A DNA stretch of 64,000 nt from Gonapodya sp. JEL0774 (taxonomy: Eukaryota; Monoblepharomycota; Monoblepharidomycetes; Monoblepharidales; Gonapodyaceae). Of the stretch, positions 1-9,100 are shown piece after piece. Made by a program: the position numbers and the translations under genes. Every line of letters starts with the position of its first letter. Within the stretch, counting starts at the first letter, position 1. Under the pieces are notes generated by a model. It searched no databases. It was given only the letters and a program-made list of their open reading frames with translations, and was not told where the DNA came from. The stretch spans positions 159,623-223,622 of the forward strand of contig JADIIX010000018.1 of NCBI GenBank assembly GCA_027604505.1. The letters run 5' to 3'.

Positions 1-320
1 ACAACAAGAAGGGCTTTCAGGTGGGACTCAAAAATATATCGCATCAGCGGTATCGCCAGCTTCACGAGGGGACGGAGGGGGAAAAAGAGCGGCGAGATGG
101 CTGAAAGGAGGGCGGAGGTCACCGTGGGGAGGACTGCCGACAATCGGCTCCGATTCTGACTCGCAGTAGACCGTCGCCGCCGGCCATCATGCGTAGCTGC
201 TGCTGGTCGCACTGGCGGAGGCGATGGCGGGCGAGAAGAGTCGTTTCGCGGTGTATAATCGACATAGTCGAGTAGGACTTCCCGGCAATTATCCTCTGGC
301 TCAATCGTGAGCGTGCTCAT
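1..320 (-). CDS. 5' part of an unknown gene with a hydrophobic stretch (partial)
   Basis: An open frame on the minus strand runs from an ATG at 320 off the left edge, about 106 codons. It begins MSTLTIEPEDNCRE and continues through an acidic then Arg/Pro/Ser-rich segment. From about residue 65 there is a hydrophobic run (SALLSAISPLFFPLRP, then LVKLAIPLMRYIF) that could be one or two membrane segments. I do not recognise the family. The frame stays open to the edge with no splice needed, which argues for coding, but no homology motif backs it. The start is inferred from the first ATG. Confidence 0.45.
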   Translation of the reverse strand, partial: MSTLTIEPEDNCREVLLDYVDYTPRNDSSRPPSPPPVRPAAATHDGRRRRSTASQNRSRLSAVLPTVTSALLSAISPLFFPLRPLVKLAIPLMRYIFESHLKALLV

Positions 321-429
321 TTTCTCAGAGGCGGACGGAAGTTCAAGTCAAGATCATTGAAGGACTAATCACATTTTCGAAAGTGATCGCAAATTCGTTG
401 GTTAACCCCAAAGACTTTGCTTTGTAAGA

Positions 430-1925
430 AATGTCTCCCGTCAACGGGATGGTATTGCATATATATAATCGTATTATCGTATTTCGCTTTCAGGAACGAA
501 AATACTAGAGCACGTGGTCCTTGTTTTCTTGATTCATTTTCACGCCTCCTTTTCATTCTGCCTTTGCCCCGTGTCGGGTGGTTGGAAATAATTTGAGAAT
601 AAGCCATGATGTATCAATGTAGGAGCTGGCACAAACATATTGTCTTTGCATCAATGGCTGTGTTGAGGCGGAACATGGCCACTGTCAAAATGCGAGGACA
701 CGGCAGGACACGGCTCCACGCGCCGGCGGGGCACTCGCCAACTTCGGCAGACAGATATACCGCGAACAACAAGATCTGCACCAAATCCAAAGATGCATTT
801 CACCGTGAAAAACATTGGCTTGGAAGACGTGAAAGCTCGGGAAGCATCAGTAGAATGCCTGGATGATGGGTTCGGCAAAGGTGCGCACATCGCTTTGTTC
901 CCTGGTCACGGGCGGAATTGACACACAGGTTCGCGTACGTTCTGAAATCTTAAAGATTTACTCACGCAGTACTTTGCCAGTTTGATGCCGGCCGATCCCA
1001 AGTTTCGTACTTACATGAGGCTTCGCAAGTACGCAAGTCACCCTCCGAAAAGAGGTCCTGCCCCATCAACCTTTTCGTCTTAAATCGTAGCTGGCGATCG
1101 TGGCTTTCAGAAACTCCTCGATTTCCTAACACTGTGTGGGTGGCCAGTCCGAGCAACTCAACCTCCATCCCAGGCTCGCACGAGTCAACCGTGTCGAGCG
1201 TGGCCATTTGGTACCCACCAGAGGTACCTCAAGAGAAGATTACGGGTACCTGGTGGTGGTTCTTGCGTTGGAGGGTCATGGGGTTGGTGTATACCTTTTT
1301 GAAGAGTGGGCGTCGTCGCGTTGGGTTGCTGCCTTGGAGTTATTCGAATTGCTTTGACGCCGTCCCCCAACATCAATTTCTCCCAGCCTTCTCTCTCCAC
1401 CACATCCTCCTCCTCAACCGCGCACGAACCCGCATCGTCTCCCAAATGGGCCCTACTCACGGGAAGATCATGGGCGACCGACCGCACTTTTACCTTCACT
1501 TTCTCTCCACGTTCACCAAATGGCGCGGCAAAGGGTCCGCGTCTGCTGTACTGCAACCCGTACTGAAACAAGCGGATGAGAGGGGACTCGAATGTTACTT
1601 GGAAGCCGCGAATCCGGGCCTGGTGCCCTTTTACGAAAAGTTGGGGTTCCAAGAGCGTGGTCAGATAGATGTGAAAGGTGAGTTTGGCTGATGTGAGTTC
1701 GTTGGTCCCGTACGGTTGCGACTTGTTGGTGCTCTTTGGCAGGCGACGGGTCCATTATCTTTATACCGATGGTGCGACCACCAAAAAAGTCTACATGAGT
1801 CTGTGAACAAAGAATATGGTGCATGCTGTTTGCGTTAGTTGATCCAAGCTATGAATGTTTTCGACTTCGTAACGATGATGAGAGCTTCTGAATCCGGGGA
1901 TGAAATCGACAAAGGCAGGTGTAGA
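430..1925. repeat. Segmental duplication, left copy (contains GNAT copy 1)
   Basis: About 1.5 kb here matches 2595-4100 in the same orientation. The match starts in the upstream region (shared blocks such as TGTCTCCCGTCAA and GTATTTCGCTTTCA), covers the whole GNAT gene with its introns, and ends in a shared 3' flank (GAGAGCTTCTGAATC). Upstream and intron sequence have diverged more than the exons, so this is an old but selected duplication. Confidence 0.85.
793..1798 (+). CDS. GNAT-family N-acetyltransferase, tandem copy 1
   Basis: Five-exon model: 793-880, 956-1028, 1091-1305, 1387-1677, 1743-1798. All junctions are GT-AG and the phases agree throughout, giving about 240 residues, normal for a single-domain GNAT. 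The N-terminus reads MHFTVKNIGLEDVKA and a middle strand reads SSVAIWYPPEVPQEK. The acetyl-CoA loop is WRGKGSAS (R-x-x-G-x-G/A type), followed by LQPVLKQADERGLECYLEA and VPFYEKLGFQ, the usual beta6-beta7 end of fungal GNATs. The last exon encodes a short proline-rich tail, MVRPPKKST. The acyl acceptor is unknown. Copy 2 supports the same exon limits because substitutions cluster in introns and at third codon positions. The first donor (GTGCGC) is weak. Confidence 0.8.
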
Positions 1926-2063
1926 CAACAGCGACACCAAGGGTGAACTGTTATGTATGGCGCTAAAAGATGTGCATAATTGCGTATGAAGAGTCTGTTA
2001 TAGCCAGCCATGCGGCATGCCCCAAAATCGCTAGAGCAAGTGTTTGTGGGATTGGAATATCTG

Positions 2064-2544
2064 TCACAGCATCAATCTTCTTTGAATCCATTTTGATACA
2101 ACCATCATTTGTGATAACATGATTAGTCGTGAAGTCTCAGCTTGGCAAATCGAACGTTTTGCACCTTTGATCTTCAAGTTTGCTTCTTGCAAACGGCAGA
2201 TCACTTCATCGATATGTTTCAGATGATCATCAAATCTCTTTGAGAATGTCAAAATATCATCAAAATACACGAGAGTAAACTCCCATGAAGATACGTCACG
2301 GTAGCACTGCATCCACCAAACGTTGAATGGTTGCAGGTACGTTCATTACCCAAATAACATGTGCCGGAACTGCAGGTGAACTGTTAACTGCGAAACGCAG
2401 TCTTTCTATGATTTTCTTCAGCACTTTCTTCCAATACCCCCATGTTATGTCGAGCGCCGAAAAGTAACCAGGTTCATCGACAACACTAAGAGCGTCTCGA
2501 TTGCGACGTCGCAATTCTTTCAAACAACCAAGTTTCTTTGTCAT
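2064..2544 (-). mobile_element. Decayed Ty3/gypsy-type retrotransposon, reverse transcriptase fragment
   Basis: Two minus-strand frames carry pieces of a gypsy-type reverse transcriptase. One (2544-2296) reads YFSALDITWGYWKK, matching the family's YFS-LDL-x-x-GYWQ block, then NVPATIQRLVDAVL, matching NAPATFQRLMDAVL. The next (2312-2064) reads YFDDILTFSKRFDDHLKHI, a well-kept YxDD catalytic block and its neighbour. Frame changes between and within the blocks show that it is dead. No LTRs, gag, protease or integrase were found nearby. It lies exactly between the two duplicated GNAT segments. Confidence 0.85.
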
Positions 2545-2594
2545 CTAGAACCGTTTTATAGACAAGTTGAGACCTGGGATACCCGCTATATAAC

Positions 2595-4100
2595 TGTCTC
2601 CCGTCAATTCGTACCATATGTGGCACATATAATCGTACTATTGTATTTCGCTTTCACGAACCAAACCACCAGAGCATGTAGTAGTCCTTTATCTTATATC
2701 ATTGTCCACGCCTCCTTTTCATTCTGCCATGTCCCTTGTCGTGTGGTTAGAAACCGTTTGAGAATGAGCCATGATTACCGATGTAGGAATTGATACAAAC
2801 ATATTGTCTTTGCATCACAAGATGGCTGTGTTGACGCGGAACATCGCCGCCGTCGCAATGCGAGGACACGGCTCGGCTCTGCGAACCCTCGCGCCCCCCG
2901 CACTCCCCGCCAACTTCGGCACACACACCAAGATCTGCACCAAATCCAGCGATGCAGTTCACTGTGAAGAACATTGGCTTAGGAGACGTAAAGGTTCTGG
3001 AAGCATCAGCAGAATGCCTCAACGATGGGTTCGGCAATGGTAAGCGAATCCCTTTATTCCTCCGTCACAGACAGAATTGACACACAGGTTCGCGTACGTT
3101 CCGCAAAACTTTTAGTTTTACTCTCGCAGTACTATACCAGTTTGATGCCGGCCGACCCCAAGTTTCGTAGCTACATGAAGCTTCGCAAGTATGCGGAACT
3201 CATCCTTCCAATGGAGATCCTGCCCCATAAATCTTCTCGTATTGAATCATAGCTGGCGATCGTGGCTTGCAGAAACTCCTCGATTTCCTAACACTGTGTG
3301 GGTAGCAAGTCCTGGCGTCCCCGACAAATCAACCTCGAGCCCAGGCTCGCACGAATCAACCGTGTCGAGCGTGGCCATTTGGTTCCCACCAGAGGTACCT
3401 CAAGAGAAGATTACGGGTACCTGGTGGTGGTTTTTGCGTTGGAAGTTCTTAGGATGGGTGTACACCTTCCTGAAGAGTGGGTGTCGTTGCGTTGGGTTGC
3501 TCCCTTGAACTCGTTCGAGTTGCTTTGACGCCATCCCCCAACATCAATTTCTCCCAGCCTTCTCTCTCCACCACATCCTCCTCCTCAACCGGGCACGAAC
3601 CCACATGTTCTCCCTAGTCGGCCCTGCGCACGGGAAGATCATGGGGGACCGACCACACTTTTACCTTCACTTTCTCTCCACGTTCACCAAATGGCGTGGT
3701 AAAGGGTCCGCGTCTGCTGTGCTGCAACCCGTGCTGAAACAAGCGGATGAGAGGGGACTCGAGTGTTACTTGGAAGCCGCAAATCCGGGCCTGGTGCCCT
3801 TTTACGAAAAGTTGGGGTTCCAAGAGCGCGGTCAGATTGATTTGAAAGGTGAGTTTGGCTGGTGTGAGTTCTTTGGTCCCGTACGGTTGCGACTTGTTGT
3901 TGCTCTTTGGCAGGCGACGGGTCCATCATCTTCGTACCGATGGTGCGACCACCAAAGAAGTCTACATAGCCTGAAAACGAAAATATGGAGCATGCTGTGT
4001 TCGGTAGTTGATCCAAGGTCTGAATGTTTGCAACTTGGGTGACCGATTCAGATGCTGAGAGCTTCTGAATCTGGTAGTAAAATCCAAAAAGGCAGGTGAT
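2595..4100. repeat. Segmental duplication, right copy (contains GNAT copy 2)
   Basis: Direct repeat of 430-1925, about 2.16 kb downstream. Upstream region, exons, introns and 3' flank all correspond. The junctions are blurred by point changes and I saw no target-site duplication. Confidence 0.85.
2952..3969 (+). CDS. GNAT-family N-acetyltransferase, tandem copy 2
   Basis: Same five-exon structure as copy 1: 2952-3039, 3116-3188, 3253-3476, 3558-3848, 3914-3969, all GT-AG and in phase. A naive single-frame reading meets stops, but every one lies inside a predicted intron, so the copy looks intact. Motifs: MQFTVKNIGLGDVK, SSVAIWFPPEVPQEK, acetyl-CoA loop WRGKGSAS, and FYEKLGFQ. In the stretch from DRPHFYLHF to the end of exon 4, nine of ten differences from copy 1 are synonymous, which indicates purifying selection on both copies. 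The acceptor substrate is unknown. Whether it is expressed cannot be told from sequence. Confidence 0.78.
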
Positions 4101-4264
4101 AAGCCTTAAATTGCTTATAGATGATGGTGCATCGCACCGTGCCTGTCCCACTCCGACCCACAATAAGTGTTCGTAAGACCAGACTAGACAATACAAATTC
4201 TCAGCGAGCACATAAGGGCGCTTTATTTCTGGCTTCTTATTCACATACAACCACGACCATAACT

Positions 4265-5437
4265 CTACCCTCTGGGCCTCGGAATTTTGAGCGCCTCGTA
4301 CAGCCCACTCTTGCCCCCCTTGAGCAGCGCCGCCGTCTGCGACAAGCCTCTCTTTCTCTTCTTCTTCTTGAACTGCGCGAACCTATCCTCCTCCGCGTCC
4401 TTCTTTCCACCCTGTTCTGCGGGCAGCTGCGACGGGTGCTTGAATGGTATCTGGAACCCCGAGAGCAGGAGCACGGCCTCTTCGGGCGTGCGCGCGGTGG
4501 TTGAGAATTGAATTTGTACGTCGTAGAGGCGGGGGAACTGGTCAAAGTAAGGTTCAATGTCCGGGAACAGGCCGACGGCCTGGGAGGGTAAGGTGACCGT
4601 CGTGGATCCCGAACTGAACCCATCGCCCTGCGCAGGCCATCCCTCCCACTCCCGCATGCGGGGCAGCACGCACTCCACGCATCTCTCCAAGAAGGAGTAC
4701 ATGAGATCGCCTTCCAGGACCACCTGGGCGCCGACAGCCTGGCCCTTGCGGAGCCGGGTCTCCGAGTCAGACCATGTGGCAAAGGTGGGCACGGGGCGGA
4801 GCCCCGAGATGCATTGGAGCTGCATCATGGCGACCAAGATGACGTTTTTGTTTTGGTGGGAGTTGTGCGGAGTGCAGCGGAGGGTGATGGAGGTGAGTTC
4901 GGGGAGCTTCGACGGGTCGAAGGAGGCGGGTTTGGGCGGCGAGTGGTGGTGGGCACGCGTTCGCCGGGTTGTGGTGTAGTCGATGGGGTTCTGTACGTGG
5001 GTGGGGAGGAGAGGTCTCGGTGGCTTGGGTGGTGGGGGCAGCGGGCTGGAAAACACGGCCGTAAGGAGGTTTTCTGGCAGAGGGCGTGCGGGGAAGGGGG
5101 TGGCGGTAGGATGGTGTTCGTACGTGAGGTACAGGAGATCCTGTTGCAGGACCGAGGTGAAGTGCGTGTAGTATCGTGAGCGCGGGGAAATTGCGGATTT
5201 GGACGGCGGGACCACGAAGAGTTGGGCGGTCGGAGTCGCGTCGAGCAGGGATTTTGCTCGAGGAGGAACGGGGACAGCGGGAGTCGAAGCATCGTCCGGG
5301 ATCGTTTCTGGGGACCCGTCCGACGTCACCGAAGCCATCGTCCTCCGCGCTCCTGCTCCTGCTGCCGTTGCGGCTCCCACGCTCAGCGTAGAAAACGCCA
5401 AACGGGAAGCCACGGGCGATGCTTTGCGGGTAAGCAT
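4265..5437 (-). CDS. MRPL7: Mitochondrial large-subunit ribosomal protein uL5m (L5/MRPL7)
   Basis: Single exon, 390 residues. The first ~35 residues are rich in Arg, Ala and Ser without acids (MLTRKASPVASRLAF), a typical mitochondrial targeting peptide. The uL5 core starts near residue 170 and includes MMQLQCISGLRP, LRKGQAVGAQVVLEGD and MYSFLERCVECVLPRMREW, the conserved contact region for 5S rRNA and the P-site tRNA in other ribosomes. It is followed by AVGLFPDIEPYFDQFPRLYDVQIQFSTTA-type strands and a late PEEAVLLLSGFQIPF. The basic C-terminal extension (FKKKKRKRG to the end) goes beyond bacterial L5, as is common in fungal mitoribosomal proteins. The start is the first ATG in frame and gives the targeting peptide. 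It is divergent from CFAP57, 677 bases away. Confidence 0.88.
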   Translation of the reverse strand: MLTRKASPVASRLAFSTLSVGAATAAGAGARRTMASVTSDGSPETIPDDASTPAVPVPPRAKSLLDATPTAQLFVVPPSKSAISPRSRYYTHFTSVLQQDLLYLTYEHHPTATPFPARPLPENLLTAVFSSPLPPPPKPPRPLLPTHVQNPIDYTTTRRTRAHHHSPPKPASFDPSKLPELTSITLRCTPHNSHQNKNVILVAMMQLQCISGLRPVPTFATWSDSETRLRKGQAVGAQVVLEGDLMYSFLERCVECVLPRMREWEGWPAQGDGFSSGSTTVTLPSQAVGLFPDIEPYFDQFPRLYDVQIQFSTTARTPEEAVLLLSGFQIPFKHPSQLPAEQGGKKDAEEDRFAQFKKKKRKRGLSQTAALLKGGKSGLYEALKIPRPRG

Positions 5438-6114
5438 CAGTCGGTGTTGACGATGAAAGGAAGGGGAAACTGACTCAAGTGCACACCCGTCACCAGTAGA
5501 ATTTTGGACAGACCATAAATCAACAGCCGGGACAACGATTCCGTCTCAAAGCTGCTCATAGAAAAATATTGACAAGCTAATAAGCACTTCACGTAGCTTA
5601 TCTGTTCTAAGATATTATGCATGCAACCATGAACTAATTGCCCTTCTGCAACACCGCTCACTGACTCTGAGGGGGTGAAATATTTTCCAGGTAGTCACCT
5701 TGGAGTTGAAGTCGCGCCATTCCCGGTTGCGACTTCCGCCCGGCTTCTTCCCTATACACTCATGAATCCTGGTTTGATTCAGAGTTGTAACACCCAGCCA
5801 CTGAACGCAGACTACTACCCCACATGTACTCCTCGCACAACTTCCTGGTATATGGAACTGTGTCGTACGTTGTCGTTTAAAGGAAAGTGAAGATAATATC
5901 TGGTACTGCATTATCTGGCAGGAAATGCTGTGGCCTCGCCCGGCTCCAAGCGCACCCACTCGAGCGGTGATATTTGAACAGCAGAGACAGCAGGAAACAG
6001 AATCACGTGAAATCTCTCAACCACGTGAATTTCTCACGCGTTTGCCGCGTCCAATTCTCACGGTTCAGCGGGGACTGACGGCTTCTGCCAAAAGACTGCA
6101 CACACTCCACTGCA
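5438..6114. other. Intergenic region between uL5m and CFAP57
   Basis: 677 bases separate two divergent starts, so both promoters must lie here. Short open frames are present on both strands but none shows a family motif or a splice-consistent extension. Near the CFAP57 side there are repeated CACGTGA elements (about 6003-6032), a possible regulatory feature but not a proven one. Confidence 0.4.
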
Positions 6115-9100
6115 ATGTCGATCGCAGCCGTCGTTCACAAGTGAGTTGAATTCAGGGCGACACCGAGATCGCGATATCAGTAGTGCTGGAGAGGAGACGC
6201 AGTGTGGGGACCGTGTCATTTGCAGCGTGGTGCGGACCCGTGTCTGCTGTGTAATTGGTGAAAATGTCTCCCACGGACTCTGTACTCTGTCTCCCACTCC
6301 GCTCCTGTACCTTTACCTGTCCCTCTTGCTTCCCTAAATCTCCTCGCTCCTCGATTCCCACGCCTCCTCCCTCCTATTCAGGGCCGTGTTCGGTCTCTCC
6401 ACGGCACCCACATCCCACCTCCACTTCCTACCCGACGACTCCTCCATCCTCTACCCCGCCGGCTCAAATATCATCCTGCACTCCCAAGAATCGAAACTCC
6501 AGCGATTCGTCGCTCTTTCCGGTGATGGCGTCTCCGCAATGGCTGCGTCCCCAAACAAGCGGTATTTGGCTGTGGCCGAACGCGCACGCGGAACCTCAAA
6601 ACCCTCCATTTCTATCTACGAGGTGCTCACCATGCGCAAACGTAAAGTCCTTGTCGTCGGTGGTCCAGGCGCCCAGGACGGACCACCGGTCTCAGGCTCC
6701 GCCACCGGCCCTGCCTCTGGTCCCTCTGTTCAATCCGGGTCTGGGTTAGGTGGATCCTCTGGTGCTGCAGGCTCCGGCTCTAGTGCAGCTGGTGGAGCCT
6801 ACGGGTCATCATCCGCTCACGGTGCCAACGCTGGATCTGGGACCGCCGGCGGCCCTGCACCTCCATCCTCCTCCCGCCTTCCCGGAATTTCACCCTCCAC
6901 CACCTTCTCTTCCCACCCTTCCCCATCCGACCCGCCAGACTCTAGGGACTTTGTCAGCCTGTGCTTCTCCCCAGACTCCAAATACCTCATCGCCCAAGCC
7001 TCCGCGCCGGATTGGACACTGTACTACTGGGCATGGGAAAAATCCAAAGTCCTCGCCGCCGTGCGCACCGTGGGCGTAACGGGAACAGGCACCGGCGCAG
7101 CAGCGGGTAGTACGGGCACCTCGGGCCAGTCGCAGTCGCAGTCCCAGTTCCAATCCCAAGCCCAGTCCTCCACCAGCCACGTCTCGCAACCACACAGCAA
7201 CCCCAGCCAGTCCCTCCACTCCCGAGACGCGGGCTCCAACAGTAACAATCCCCCGCCTTCTTCCACCTCCCTCTCCACCTCCACGTCCCGCCACACGCCG
7301 TCCGTTCCTCCGGTCCACCGAGTCTCCTTCAACCCGCTCGATCCATCCGTCGTAGTCGTGACGGGAAGTGCAGGGCTGAGGATGTTTCGGTACCAGGAGG
7401 GACAGTTGAGGGCGTTGGGGGTCGTAAGGGGTGAAGCACGGGTGGGTCCCCGTGTTGTCTCTTTTGCGTCCGTTATGCAGCTCATTTCCTTTATTCGCTC
7501 TGATTCTCTGCCACTCCCACCACACGCACCTCCATAATAATATAACGAATCTCATTCCTCTGTTAGACATATTCGACCCACACGTGGATCACCCAATCAG
7601 CACCCCCTCCCCCCACCGCACCGGGCCACCCCGCCCCGCCCAGTCCCGCCCCCCGCGCCTACCTCCTCCTCTCCACCGACGATCCCCGTCTGCTCATCTT
7701 CGACGCCGCCGACCTCGACCGCGAGTTCCGCGGCGAGATCATCCTCCCCCTCCACCCTACCTCGGCCGCTCCTCTTCCCGTGCACAGCTTGGCGACCACG
7801 GCGCGGGGGTTCGTGGCCGGCTGTGGGAACGGGACCGTCGTGGTGTACGAGAGGGTCAACGACGAGGCCAGGGGGGACGGGGTGGCCACGCTGGCGCACC
7901 AGGGGACGCCTGCTGGGAAAGTGCCGGTGTTTCGGAGGGGGAGAGAGATGAAGGTCGGCGAGGCAGGGGGCCTGAGCGGTGTCGGGGGCTTCGGGGGGAT
8001 GATTGGTGTGGGCGGTAGCGGTCACGCTGGGCACGGCAAGGCCAAGGATTTCGCAAGGGTTGTGGAAGTGGCGGTCAGTGCGGCAGAAGATATGGTGGTG
8101 GTGACGACGGAGGGTAATCAGATGTATGTGGGGGGTTTGGGTGGTGGGGAAGGCAAGGTACGTTGATGGTTTCGGTGAAACGGCGCCAGGGGGTTGTGTG
8201 CGAAGCGGTTTTGCTGACTTTGCCGCCTCATCGATTGCGGCCACTCCGGGCACCCGTTACGTTCACACACCACACTCCTGGTTCCCATCTTACAACGGCT
8301 TATCCCAGCTGGACGATACCCACCTCACACCCTTTTCCCACGCTTTCCACTCCCACCCAATTACCGGCCTGGACTGCTGTGTCCGCAAGCCTCTCCTCGT
8401 GACCTGCTCCACCGACCGCTCTGTCCGCGTGTGGAACTACGTCGAGGGCACTTGCGAGGTGGCCAAAACGTTCGCCGAGGAGGCGTTCAGCGTCGCGGTG
8501 CATCCCAGCGGGCTCTATGTGTTGGTGGGATTTTCGGACAAGTTGAGACTGATGAATGTCTTGGTGGATGATGTGAGGATGGTGAGGGAGTTTACCATCA
8601 GGGGTTGTAGGGAGGTGAGTAGTACGTGGAGGAGCAGGTATTTGGTCGGAACAAATCTGACTTCTGCGGCTTGTTTCCACCATCGAATGCGGCTCGATCG
8701 ACTTACCCACTCGCTAGTGCCGTTTCTCCACCGGTGGTCAATTCTTCGCCTGCGTCCACGGTAACGCCGTGCAAATATACTCCACGTGGACCTTCGACCT
8801 CCTCGCCACCCTCAAAGGCCACTCGGGGAAAGTTCGCTCCCTTCACTGGTCCGCGGACGATTCCAGGCTCGTCAGTGCGGGTATCGATGGGGCGGTGTAC
8901 GAGTGGTCTCTGCGGGATATGGCTACCCCGGGTGTACCCGCGAGTGCAAGCGGGGTTGTGGGCTCGACAGTGCCTGGCGGGGGTTCCGTCGCGGCAGCGC
9001 TGGTCGCCGGTGGAGTGGCGGCAGTGGCGGCAGCGGCTGCTGCAGCATCGGGGTCGGGTTCAAGAGGCCCCAAACGTGAGAGCGAGAGCATTGTTAAGTC

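Noticed and set aside
606-866. Open frame upstream of GNAT copy 1, with a similar one at 2771-3043
   Set aside because: It overlaps the GNAT start in another frame. The two copies differ by frame-breaking indels and many replacements here, unlike the GNAT exons, so it is not conserved as protein.
3298-3528. Alternative frame in GNAT copy 2 (MGSKSWRPRQ)
   Set aside because: Substitutions between copies fall on third positions of the GNAT frame, not of this one. The stop in the GNAT frame is inside the predicted third intron.
4237-5292. Arg/Ser/Pro-rich frames on both strands across the uL5m gene
   Set aside because: Only the 390-codon frame carries uL5 motifs. The others are antisense or out-of-frame readings.
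7431-8253. Long frames on both strands over CFAP57 exon 3
   Set aside because: They are shadows of a GC-rich exon. The frame that joins to WD-repeat sequence on both sides is the real one.
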